Origin: an uncultured Burkholderiales bacterium
GTDB lineage: Bacteria > Pseudomonadota > Gammaproteobacteria > Burkholderiales > Burkholderiaceae_C
Reading direction: 5' to 3'
Assembly (NCBI GenBank): GCA_937864005.1
Contig: CALMIL010000019.1
Span: 1 to 33,931 of the forward strand
Length of the DNA: 33,931 nt
Within the stretch, counting starts at the first letter, position 1. Every line of letters begins with the position of its first letter. Both the position numbers and the translations under genes were made by a program. Under the pieces are notes generated by a model. The model was not told the origin of the DNA and did not search any database. It was given only the letters and a program-made list of their open reading frames with translations. Below, one piece after another: positions 1 through 10,158 of this stretch.

Positions 1-41
1 TGACGCACAATGCGCATGGCGCCGTCGCTTGCGAGGGCGCC
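1..41. other. Sequence left of first complete repeat: possible further spacer
   Basis: These 41 bases are GC-rich and do not look like an AT-rich leader. The first six bases, TGACGC, differ by one base from the repeat end TGAAGC, and the following 35 bases match spacer length. The array may therefore continue beyond the left edge, with a slightly altered repeat cut by the window. Chance similarity over six bases cannot be excluded. Confidence 0.4.
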
Positions 42-3000
42 GTTTTCCGGGGCTCGATGCCCCGGCCTCATTGAAGCAACGACCACGGCATTACGTGGCC
101 TGGCGAAGTGGACGTTTTCCGGGGCTCGATGCCCCGGCCTCATTGAAGCTTCGGCAAGGTCGTTCGCGCGGTGACCTTTGGGCGGGGTTTTCCGGGGCTC
201 GATGCCCCGGCCTCATTGAAGCGTAATTCGCGAGGGTCCATCGGCGTGCGCCGCGCCAGTTTTCCGGGGCTCGATGCCCCGGCCTCATTGAAGCGCCGCG
301 TCGAGCGCGTACCCAAGACGCATCGTTGCCGGTTTTCCGGGGCTCGATGCCCCGGCCTCATTGAAGCTCCAGCTCGCCCCACTCGTAGGCGCGCACGCCC
401 TGGGTTTTCCGGGGCTCGATGCCCCGGCCTCATTGAAGCGAGGTCTTGCCGCGTGGGCTGGCTGCCAGTGATGATGGTTTTCCGGGGCTCGATGCCCCGG
501 CCTCATTGAAGCGAGCACCCCGCCGGCCGCGGCGTAGGTCGCCAGCGCGTTTTCCGGGGCTCGATGCCCCGGCCTCATTGAAGCATCCAGATGCGTGCCC
601 AGCCCGTCGCATTCAACGGCGTTTTCCGGGGCTCGATGCCCCGGCCTCATTGAAGCAGCACCAGCATGCCGACGTTCTCAGCGTTGAAGGCGGTTTTCCG
701 GGGCTCGATGCCCCGGCCTCATTGAAGCCGGCATGAACACCCGCCCAAGCCGCGCAGAGCGCGCCGTTTTCCGGGGCTCGATGCCCCGGCCTCATTGAAG
801 CAGCAGCTCGATGCGCAGGTAATGCGTTTGCATCGCGTTTTCCGGGGCTCGATGCCCCGGCCTCATTGAAGCATGTTGTTCCACGCGCCGGCCGCGCCGT
901 TGCTGGCCGGTTTTCCGGGGCTCGATGCCCCGGCCTCATTGAAGCACGGCGATCTGCGCGCAAGCCTGCTCGATCGGGCCGGGTTTTCCGGGGCTCGATG
1001 CCCCGGCCTCATTGAAGCGCGACCGCCGTCTCGCGCCATCTCGCCCGCAAGTGGGTTTTCCGGGGCTCGATGCCCCGGCCTCATTGAAGCCACCATCGGC
1101 AGGCGCCGGCCGAACTGCTCGACCGGGTTTTCCGGGGCTCGATGCCCCGGCCTCATTGAAGCGCCTTGGCCTTGGCGTTGGCGTGAAGGCGATCAATGTT
1201 TTCCGGGGCTCGATGCCCCGGCCTCATTGAAGCGCGATGCGCATCATGCGATCAAGACGAAAGCCGAAGCGGTTTTCCGGGGCTCGATGCCCCGGCCTCA
1301 TTGAAGCGAGAATGCTGCACTTCACCGAACAGCAGGCCGCCGCAGGTTTTCCGGGGCTCGATGCCCCGGCCTCATTGAAGCCCCCGGAGGCGGTCGCGGG
1401 CCTTGGTGAGGTGTACACGGTTTTCCGGGGCTCGATGCCCCGGCCTCATTGAAGCCGCACGCGCAGATTAAATCGTCCCCGGAGTGCTTCATGTTTTCCG
1501 GGGCTCGATGCCCCGGCCTCATTGAAGCACGCTGCCGCGCTCGCCGGTGACACTATTGCGCGCATAGGTTTTCCGGGGCTCGATGCCCCGGCCTCATTGA
1601 AGCAGCGTCGCGGCTGCGTTCGGCGGCGCACTGCCGAGGTTTTCCGGGGCTCGATGCCCCGGCCTCATTGAAGCGCCGCCATCCGCGTTGTCGCCGAACA
1701 GTCGGCCGCCGTTTTCCGGGGCTCGATGCCCCGGCCTCATTGAAGCTCGTCGGCCGGGCGGATGCGCTTGCGCAGTGCAGGGTTTTCCGGGGCTCGATGC
1801 CCCGGCCTCATTGAAGCATCGTCGGCATTGACCCCGGCGTGAAAACCGGGTTGTTTTCCGGGGCTCGATGCCCCGGCCTCATTGAAGCCTGCGCAATGCT
1901 ACGGAGATGCGTATTTCTTCTGCCGTTTTCCGGGGCTCGATGCCCCGGCCTCATTGAAGCACGCCATGCCTGCGGAAGCACTCGATCATGTCGGCCGTTT
2001 CCCGGGGCTCGATGCCCCGGCCTCATTGAAGCCGCATCCAGCCGGCGCTATGCGAGCGAGACGACAGGTTTTCCGGGGCTCGATGCCCCGGCCTCATTGA
2101 AGCCCAGGAACGGCGCTGCGATGTCGATCGTGCGCGGTGGTTTTCCGGGGCTCGATGCCCCGGCCTCATTGAAGCCCAGTCGGTGAGGCGGTCTTCGCGC
2201 GCTTCGCAGTGTTTTCCGGGGCTCGATGCCCCGGCCTCATTGAAGCGTGAACTGTCATTTCGGCGCCTCCCGCGCTCTGTCAGTTTTCCGGGGCTCGATG
2301 CCCCGGCCTCATTGAAGCGGCCCTGGCGCCGGGCTGCAGCGGATAACCGATGGGGTTTTCCGGGGCTCGATGCCCCGGCCTCATTGAAGCGAGGATGCCA
2401 GGCTGCGCAAGTGGTTCGGCGCGCGCGTTTTCCGGGGCTCGATGCCCCGGCCTCATTGAAGCTCGCTCGCGCGTGGCCTTCACAACACGGCGCATTGTGG
2501 TTTTCCGGGGCTCGATGCCCCGGCCTCATTGAAGCGTCATCTCCTTCGTCATCTACTTCGTCAGAGTCAATGTTTTCCGGGGCTCGATGCCCCGGCCTCA
2601 TTGAAGCCATCCATCGATTCGAAGCTGCCGGCCGACTTCACAGCGTTTTCCGGGGCTCGATGCCCCGGCCTCATTGAAGCGACCTGTCGCTCGCCTGGGT
2701 CGCCGCGGTACGCGACGGTTTTCCGGGGCTCGATGCCCCGGCCTCATTGAAGCAGGCAGGCTCACATCGGCATTCGCCACTACGCCTTGCGCGTTTTCCG
2801 GGGCTCGATGCCCCGGCCTCATTGAAGCGCTACATGACGCAGCAGGGCTACCTCGCGGTCGGCCGTTTTCCGGGGCTCGATGCCCCGGCCTCATTGAAGC
2901 GAACAAGAGATCGTTCGTACTTTGGAGCGCGGGACGCGTTTTCCGGGGCTCGATGCCCCGGCCTCATTGAAGCGACAACATCCTGAACTTCGGCGGCGAG

Positions 3001-5857
3001 AAGGACAAGGTTTTCCGGGGCTCGATGCCCCGGCCTCATTGAAGCGTCTGCTTCGGTCGCATCTTCGTCGCTCAGTGACAGTTTTCCGGGGCTCGATGCC
3101 CCGGCCTCATTGAAGCCCGCTGGCCGTCGCCGCGCCGTAGTCGCCGCTGGCCGTTTTCCGGGGCTCGATGCCCCGGCCTCATTGAAGCCGCCGCGCCGTG
3201 CAGCGCATGCAGTGGCTCACCATCGTTTTCCGGGGCTCGATGCCCCGGCCTCATTGAAGCGGTGCGCTGAGCACGTTCCTTGCGGGGTTCCTCGCGAAGG
3301 TTTTCCGGGGCTCGATGCCCCGGCCTCATTGAAGCATGCCTATTTCGACGCCGCGATGGACGGTCCTGAAAGTTTTCCGGGGCTCGATGCCCCGGCCTCA
3401 TTGAAGCAGGTTGCCGTTGATCGTGTAGTTCCCTGCGCTCGGGAGTTTTCCGGGGCTCGATGCCCCGGCCTCATTGAAGCTGCAAGCGTCGTCTTGCCTT
3501 GCCCTACCGCCTTCGGTTTTCCGGGGCTCGATGCCCCGGCCTCATTGAAGCTCGCTCATGCCGCAGCCCTGCACCGCACCTGAATCGTTTTCCGGGGCTC
3601 GATGCCCCGGCCTCATTGAAGCCAACGTCATCGGTCTTCTTGGCCTTGCTGTTCTTCGTTTTCCGGGGCTCGATGCCCCGGCCTCATTGAAGCGGCACCC
3701 GCGAAGACCTCGCCAATGCCGCATTCGAGGTTTTCCGGGGCTCGATGCCCCGGCCTCATTGAAGCGCCTCGGCCTCGCGCATGACGTGCTCCAGATTGCG
3801 CGTTTTCCGGGGCTCGATGCCCCGGCCTCATTGAAGCAAGCGCGCCGAGTACGGCTCCGGCGACGAGGCCACGTTTTCCGGGGCTCGATGCCCCGGCCTC
3901 ATTGAAGCCAGACCGTCTGAATCGTCTCCCCGAGCGCGACGGCCAGGTTTTCCGGGGCTCGATGCCCCGGCCTCATTGAAGCATGTGGGGCTTCCTCGTG
4001 ATGCTCTTCGGCGTTGGCTGTTTTCCGGGGCTCGATGCCCCGGCCTCATTGAAGCCCGGGGTTGCCCTGGTAGTCCTTCGGAACGATGCTGGTTTTCCGG
4101 GGCTCGATGCCCCGGCCTCATTGAAGCCAAGCCGCGCGGCGCTTCAACACGGTCGCCTGCGGGTTTTCCGGGGCTCGACGCCCCGGCCTCATTGAAGCTG
4201 TGCCGTTGGCGACCGCAACATTCAGCGCACCGCCGCGTTTTCCGGGGCTCGATGCCCCGGCCTCATTGAAGCCGCGTGTTGCTCGCGACAGATCTTGTCG
4301 TGACGGTAAAGTTTTCCGGGGCTCGATGCCCCGGCCTCATTGAAGCCAACTCATCGGCCAAGCAGGCGGCGGATCGTGGAGGTTTTCCGGGGCTCGATGC
4401 CCCGGCCTCATTGAAGCTTGTAGATTTCCCACTTGATCTTGGCCTCTGCCCGGTTTTCCGGGGCTCGATGCCCCGGCCTCATTGAAGCTGGCGGTCCGCT
4501 TTCGAGCTTCGCAACTGCTCGCTCGTTTTCCGGGGCTCGATGCCCCGGCCTCATTGAAGCAACGCATCGACATCGGCTTGAGTGACTGCCATAGTGCGTT
4601 TTCCGGGGCTCGATGCCCCGGCCTCATTGAAGCACTGTCCACTGGCCTGCAATCGGCTGGGGCGAGCCGGTTTTCCGGGGCTCGATGCCCCGGCCTCATT
4701 GAAGCGACGGCGTCAACCTCGTCGACAACCTGCCGGCGCGCGTTTTCCGGGGCTCGATGCCCCGGCCTCATTGAAGCGTCACCCCCGCATGAGCATCAAC
4801 TTCAGCACGGCCGGTTTTCCGGGGCTCGATGCCCCGGCCTCATTGAAGCTTGAAGCAGTCGATGCGCAGCCGCCCGCCCGGCTGCGGTTTTCCGGGGCTC
4901 GATGCCCCGGCCTCATTGAAGCACCCCGGCGCAAGCGGCGCACGTGCCGCTGTCGGGCGTTTTCCGGGGCTCGATGCCCCGGCCTCATTGAAGCGCGGGC
5001 CAACGGCCCGTCGGCGGCACGAATTCGGGTTTTCCGGGGCTCGATGCCCCGGCCTCATTGAAGCACGCCGGGGAGTGCGTTGATGAGCACGGCTGAGGCC
5101 AGTTTTCCGGGGCTCGATGCCCCGGCCTCATTGAAGCTAGACACCTACGCCGACGACCTGCGCACGACGGCGGGTTTTCCGGGGCTCGATGCCCCGGCCT
5201 CATTGAAGCAACGGCCAGCGGCTCAGGTTCCTGCCGCGCTGCGAGGTTTTCCGGGGCTCGATGCCCCGGCCTCATTGAAGCGGTACGTCGGCGGGCAGGC
5301 GCCCTGAGTCGAGGGCGGTTTTCCGGGGCTCGATGCCCCGGCCTCATTGAAGCGAGGCCGCTGGATTGCTGCTCGTCGCTCACCTCGTGCTCGTTTTCCG
5401 GGGCTCGATGCCCCGGCCTCATTGAAGCATGCTCACGGTCACACCCCACACCAGCATGTCATGTTTTCCGGGGCTCGATGCCCCGGCCTCATTGAAGCGG
5501 CGTGCCTGGCATCTGCACCGTGCCGCTGCCCCAGGTTTTCCGGGGCTCGATGCCCCGGCCTCATTGAAGCCGCCTCCATGATGGCGGCGTCAAGAATCGC
5601 CTTCGGGTTTTCCGGGGCTCGATGCCCCGGCCTCATTGAAGCGTTTCGCACACATCCGGCTGCGGTTCCGGCTCCACGTTTTCCGGGGCTCGATGCCCCG
5701 ACCTCATTGAAGCGGGGGCATCCTTCCCGAGGTCGCGTCGTTGCTTGCGGTTTTCCGGGGCTCGATACCCCGGCCTCATTGAAGCGCCATGCCGTGCGCG
5801 GTACTTGTTGCGACTCCCGGAGTTTTCCTGGGCTCGATGCCCCGGCCTCATTGAAGG
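42..5857 (+). CRISPR. CRISPR array, 81 repeats / 80 spacers
   Basis: A 36-bp repeat starting GTTTTCC and ending ATTGAAGC recurs 81 times with start-to-start distances of 71-74 bp (first at 42, last at 5822), giving 80 spacers of 35-38 bp. Each repeat holds a 7-bp stem CCGGGGC/GCCCCGG around a 5-base loop, followed by a 12-base tail. Nearly all copies are identical. Variants sit at 2001 (T to C), 4179 (T to C in the loop), 5701 (G to A), 5767 (G to A in the loop), and 5829 plus 5857 in the last copy. Clustering of variants in the last three repeats marks the right end as the old, distal end, so transcription is inferred to run left to right from a leader outside the window. A 36-bp hairpin repeat with an ATTGAAGC-type handle is seen in several type I (for example I-G) and type III systems; the subtype cannot be fixed because no cas gene is present. 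Confidence 0.99.
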
Positions 5858-5900
5858 CAATTCCGAAGCGTTGCGCGGCAGATGAGGCTGCCGAGGTCTT

Positions 5901-5929
5901 TCGCCAATCGGGCCGGCCGATGCTAAGAT
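5901..5929 (+). promoter_or_regulatory. Weak sigma-70-like promoter candidate
   Basis: TCGCCA at 5901-5906 and TAAGAT at 5924-5929 are separated by 17 bp, about 50 bp upstream of the small gene at 5982. Each box matches 4 of 6 consensus bases. It is the only plausible promoter in the 124-bp gap after the CRISPR array, but weak matches like this arise often by chance. Confidence 0.3.
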
Positions 5930-5981
5930 TTTCCGCAGGCCGCACTGTGGCGCCGGATCATTCACTTCGCGAGGACGCATC

Positions 5982-6254
5982 ATGAGCCTGTTCGAAACCA
6001 TGAAGGGGGTGCAGATCCCCACCACCGACGAAGAGAGAAACCAGCTCGTCATCACCGAGGGGTCGAACGGGTTCTGGAACTACCACCTGTCGCGGCGCGT
6101 GAACCACATGCGGGCGCTGTGCGGTACCGCGACGCTGCCGACGGCGCTGCCGGTCTCGGCCTGGGGCGCACCGGCGGAAGAGGGGCTGCCCAAGGCGCCC
6201 ACTTACTGCGAGAAGTGCGCGCGCGCCGCCTGGCCCGAGAAGTACGCCGGCTAG
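5982..6254 (+). CDS. Small Cys-pair protein of unknown function (90 aa)
   Basis: I do not recognise this family. The 90-residue soluble protein has His35 and His42, Cys47 in the string MRALCG, and a Cys76-x-x-Cys79 pair near the C-terminus (YCEKC), a layout that could bind a metal such as zinc. Aromatic residues cluster around 32-34 (FWNY). There is no signal peptide or membrane segment. The ATG at 5982 has a GAGG-type ribosome site eight bases upstream (GCGAGGACGC). It stands alone, 124 bp beyond the end of the CRISPR array and 211 bp before the cytochrome gene. Nothing in the sequence ties it to CRISPR function; proximity is the only link. It is probably a real gene because of the start site, the composition and the ordered Cys/His spacing. 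Confidence 0.72.
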   Translation: MSLFETMKGVQIPTTDEERNQLVITEGSNGFWNYHLSRRVNHMRALCGTATLPTALPVSAWGAPAEEGLPKAPTYCEKCARAAWPEKYAG

Positions 6255-6465
6255 ACGCGCCGGCAACGGGCGCGGGGTGCGATTCCAGGCGCCCGTGCCC
6301 GGCGAAGCGGCTCGCGCAGCAGGCGTTCCGTGCAGGCATGCGATGAGCCTGACGGCCAGGTTCGGCTTCGGCGCCGCGGCGCAGGATGAACACGCCGACC
6401 GCCCATTGCGCGGTGCGGCCGGCCACCGGCGCAAGCAGATCGCGATTCGCTGACCGGAGGCTTCG
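6255..6465. other. Gene-free interval with no recognised gene
   Basis: This 211-bp gap between the Cys-pair protein and the cytochrome gene has no convincing start or coding family. It stays open on the minus strand only because it is GC-rich. The composition and the density of short inverted GC blocks would fit a dispersed intergenic repeat, but no second copy occurs in this window. Confidence 0.4.
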
Positions 6466-6948
6466 ATGAAGGAGCAGCTTCGCAACCGCGTCCAGCTTGC
6501 GATCATCGCCGTGCTGGCCGTCGCGATCGCGGCGATGGCGTACAAGTTCATCGTCGCCGGGTCGGTCGAGCCGTCCGCCGACGGGCGCACCGCGATCGTG
6601 CTCGAGGCCGGCGAGCGGGACTTCGTGCTCGCCGAGATGCGCGGTTTCGTCTCCGGGCTGCAGCAGATCACGGCGGCGCTCGCGCGTGACGACATGAAGG
6701 CGGTCGCCGCCGCCGCGCGCCGGCTCGGGATGGGCGCGGCGCATTCGGCGCCGGTGGCACTGGTCGGCAAGCTGCCGCTGGCGTTCAAGACGCTCGCGTT
6801 CAGCGTGCATCGCGATTTCGACGCCATCGCGCTCGATGCCGACAGCCTGGGCGACGCGAAGCACAGCCTCGGGCAACTGGCCGACACGCTGGGCAAATGC
6901 GCTGCCTGCCACTCGGACTATCGCTTCAAGCTCACGGCGGAGCGGTAG
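6466..6948 (+). CDS. Membrane-anchored cytochrome c'-like protein
   Basis: This 160-residue protein has one hydrophobic segment at about residues 9-31 (uncleaved anchor or signal peptide), then a helical domain, then a single haem-binding CAACH motif at 145-149 close to the C-terminus, followed by DYRF. A four-helix bundle with one CxxCH near its end and a trailing YR is the pattern of cytochrome c', a periplasmic haem protein that binds nitric oxide in many denitrifiers and methane or sulfur oxidisers. The length is slightly above the family's usual 130-155 because of the N-terminal anchor. The ATG follows a GGAGG-like site (ACCGGAGGCTTCG). The neighbouring convergent gene is nnrS, also tied to nitric oxide, which supports the reading. 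It could instead be a related small electron-transfer cytochrome. Confidence 0.8.
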   Translation: MKEQLRNRVQLAIIAVLAVAIAAMAYKFIVAGSVEPSADGRTAIVLEAGERDFVLAEMRGFVSGLQQITAALARDDMKAVAAAARRLGMGAAHSAPVALVGKLPLAFKTLAFSVHRDFDAIALDADSLGDAKHSLGQLADTLGKCAACHSDYRFKLTAER

Positions 6949-6973
6949 TTCGCTTCGTATCGGTACGCGGCGT

Positions 6974-7004
6974 CGCCGGCAGCGTCGGGCCGCTGCCACC
7001 GGCG
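6974..7004. terminator. Hairpin in the convergent cytochrome/nnrS gap
   Basis: CGCCGGCAGCG at 6974-6984 pairs with CGCTGCC and CCGGCG at 6991-7004 around a six-base loop with a single bulged A. It lies in the 72-bp gap between two converging genes. There is no T-run on either side, so it is a stem-loop that may help end or stabilise both transcripts, not a textbook intrinsic terminator. Confidence 0.4.
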
Positions 7005-7020
7005 GTCACGGCCGCCCGCT

Positions 7021-8193
7021 TCAAGCCGCGCCGCGCGCCGCCTTCTCCCGCAGCCACCGCGCGTGGCCGCGCACGGCGTCGATCAGGATCCACGCCGCGA
7101 CGAGAAACGCGACCGACCAGCAGGCCGCCGCGGCGACGAACAGCTCGACGGCGCGGTCGGGCGCCAGCGCGGCGGCGAAGCGGGCGATCGTCGCGAGCGC
7201 GATCAGCAGCGTGCCCCAGACCAGCCTCGCCTCGTCGGCGCCGGGGCGATGCGCGCGCGTCAGCATCGTGATCGTCATCACGTTGAACGTCAGCGTGCCG
7301 AGCGCGCCGACCGTGACGAGGTGCATCGCGGCGGTGCGCAGCGCGCCTTGTGCCGCCAGCGCGATGCCCAGCAGCCCGGCGCCGAGCCAGAGGTAGCCGG
7401 CGCCCAGGCACCACAGGTCCGGCCGGCCCTTGCACGCCCACAGCCGCCAGCGCAGCAGCCGCACGACAGCGAGCGCACCCGCGACGGCGCAGGCGATCTG
7501 CGTCGCCGCGACGAGCGGCGCAAAAGGCGCGCTGCCGACCGCCAGCGCCATCGCGACGAGGATCGTGCCCTCGATGCGCGGCTGCACCCGGGCGTCGAGC
7601 GCCGCGCCCTGGCGGTAGAACTGGCCGGCCGCGGCGGGGGCGATGATGCGCCCGCCCATGAACAGCATCAGCGCCGCGAGCGCGAGGACGACGCCGAGCG
7701 CGATCTCGTGCGCCGACGCGTCGCCGAGCGCGAACGCGGCGACGTCGAACGCGACGGCGGCGGCGCACAGCGCGCTGATGATCACCGGCAGCGCCTGGTT
7801 GCGCAGCTTCTTCGCGGCGCGAAAGAGCCGCGGCGTCGCGTGCACGCCGAGCGCGGCGACGAAGGCGATGTCGAACGCCGCGGCGACGATGCCGCCGAAG
7901 GCGATGAACGCGAGCCGCGCCGCCAGCCAGGCGGTGAGCAGCGCCCAGCGCCGCGCGGGCGACAGTGCACCGAGCTGGTTGCCGGCGACGACCGCGAGCG
8001 CATAGCCCAGCAGCATCTCGTGCGCATGGCCGAGCGGCGTCGCCAGCGACGGCGGCCCGGAGACGATGCCCATCATCGCAAGCACCGACCATGGCAGCAC
8101 GATTGCCGCGTAGAGCGACGCGGCAAGATAGAACGTCGAGCCCGCGGCGATCGGCGAGCGCACCGGCGGCGCTTTGTCCGCTTTCGAAGCCAT
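7021..8193 (-). CDS. nnrS: NnrS family haem-copper membrane protein
   Basis: This 390-residue integral membrane protein has about 12 predicted transmembrane segments. The N-terminal motif GHAHEMLLGYALAVVAG (about residues 55-71) and a later AMHLVTVGALGTLTFNVM segment are typical of NnrS, whose conserved histidines bind haem and copper. NnrS proteins are induced under denitrifying conditions and protect cells against nitric oxide stress. The start at 8193 was chosen because the upstream open frame, which runs on to 9942, is antisense to the sigma-54 activator gene. From this start the protein begins with a short charged stretch and then enters the first hydrophobic segment. It converges on the cytochrome c'-like gene and is divergent from the regulator at 8341 across a 147-bp gap. 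I see no clear FNR/NnrR palindrome there. Confidence 0.9.
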   Translation of the reverse strand: MASKADKAPPVRSPIAAGSTFYLAASLYAAIVLPWSVLAMMGIVSGPPSLATPLGHAHEMLLGYALAVVAGNQLGALSPARRWALLTAWLAARLAFIAFGGIVAAAFDIAFVAALGVHATPRLFRAAKKLRNQALPVIISALCAAAVAFDVAAFALGDASAHEIALGVVLALAALMLFMGGRIIAPAAAGQFYRQGAALDARVQPRIEGTILVAMALAVGSAPFAPLVAATQIACAVAGALAVVRLLRWRLWACKGRPDLWCLGAGYLWLGAGLLGIALAAQGALRTAAMHLVTVGALGTLTFNVMTITMLTRAHRPGADEARLVWGTLLIALATIARFAAALAPDRAVELFVAAAACWSVAFLVAAWILIDAVRGHARWLREKAARGAA

Positions 8194-8340
8194 GGCCGAG
8201 GCTACATCGCGGCAGTGCCCTCGTTCGCGGTGCTGTCGCTGCGCGGTGCAGGTTCGAGGGCGGCGCAGTGCTGCCGGCTGCGGGGCTGCGCCCGGGCGCA
8301 GCGCGTAAAGTCGTGCCATTGCATCAGCGAACGAGCGCCG

Positions 8341-9894
<1,554 letters not shown>

Positions 9895-9902
9895 CCTGCC
9901 GC

Positions 9903-9927
9903 ACAGTGTCCAGTACGCGGACAGTGT
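9903..9927. promoter_or_regulatory. Inverted repeat, candidate activator-binding site
   Basis: ACAGTGTCC (9903-9911) and GGACAGTGT (9919-9927) form an inverted repeat with one mismatch and a 7-bp centre (core TGTCC-N7-GGACA). It lies about 155 bp upstream of the candidate -24 element, the usual distance for an enhancer bound by a sigma-54 activator, and right after the stop codon of such an activator. A second small palindrome, TGTC-C-GACA, is at 9968-9976. Confidence 0.65.
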
Positions 9928-10080
9928 TCGATTGTCAGTCACTCACTGCCGCAAACTTCGAGCTGACTGTCCGACATCAAGGCACACCGCGCGGCTTGGC
10001 GGGGGCTCACGACTTCGAAAGTCGCCGATCCTGCCTTGCCGATCGGCCGCAACTCAGGGATTGCGCCGATCCGGTGCAAG

Positions 10081-10097
10081 CTGGCATGGGCATTGCA
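10081..10097 (+). promoter_or_regulatory. Sigma-54 (-24/-12) promoter of the ABC transporter operon
   Basis: CTGGCATGGGCATTGCA matches the sigma-54 consensus YTGGCACG-N4-TTGCW with a single mismatch among the key bases (C to T after GGCA). The invariant GG (10083-10084) and GC (10095-10096) are the required 12 bp apart. The predicted transcript start is near 10108, leaving a leader of about 50 nt before the substrate-binding protein gene. A gene for a sigma-54 activator lies just upstream. Confidence 0.8.
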
Positions 10098-10158
10098 TGG
10101 AACAGTCGCACCCGCCCGTCCATCCCGCGGCGCGGCGGATCATCCTTGCAGGAGACCT

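Noticed and set aside
29-5830. Dozens of ORFs across the first 5.8 kb with repeating peptides such as FPGLDAPASLK or MRPGHRAPEN
   Set aside because: They are translations of the CRISPR repeat. The usual 72-bp period is a multiple of three, so frames stay open. Start sites and codon use are not those of genes.
5958-6999. Two long minus-strand frames opposite the Cys-pair and cytochrome genes
   Set aside because: Low-complexity shadows that overlap two better-supported plus-strand genes.
7063-8340. Plus-strand extension of the sigma-54 activator frame upstream of 8341
   Set aside because: It is antisense to nnrS and rich in Arg/Gln/Asp without domain features. The natural PAS protein starts at 8341.
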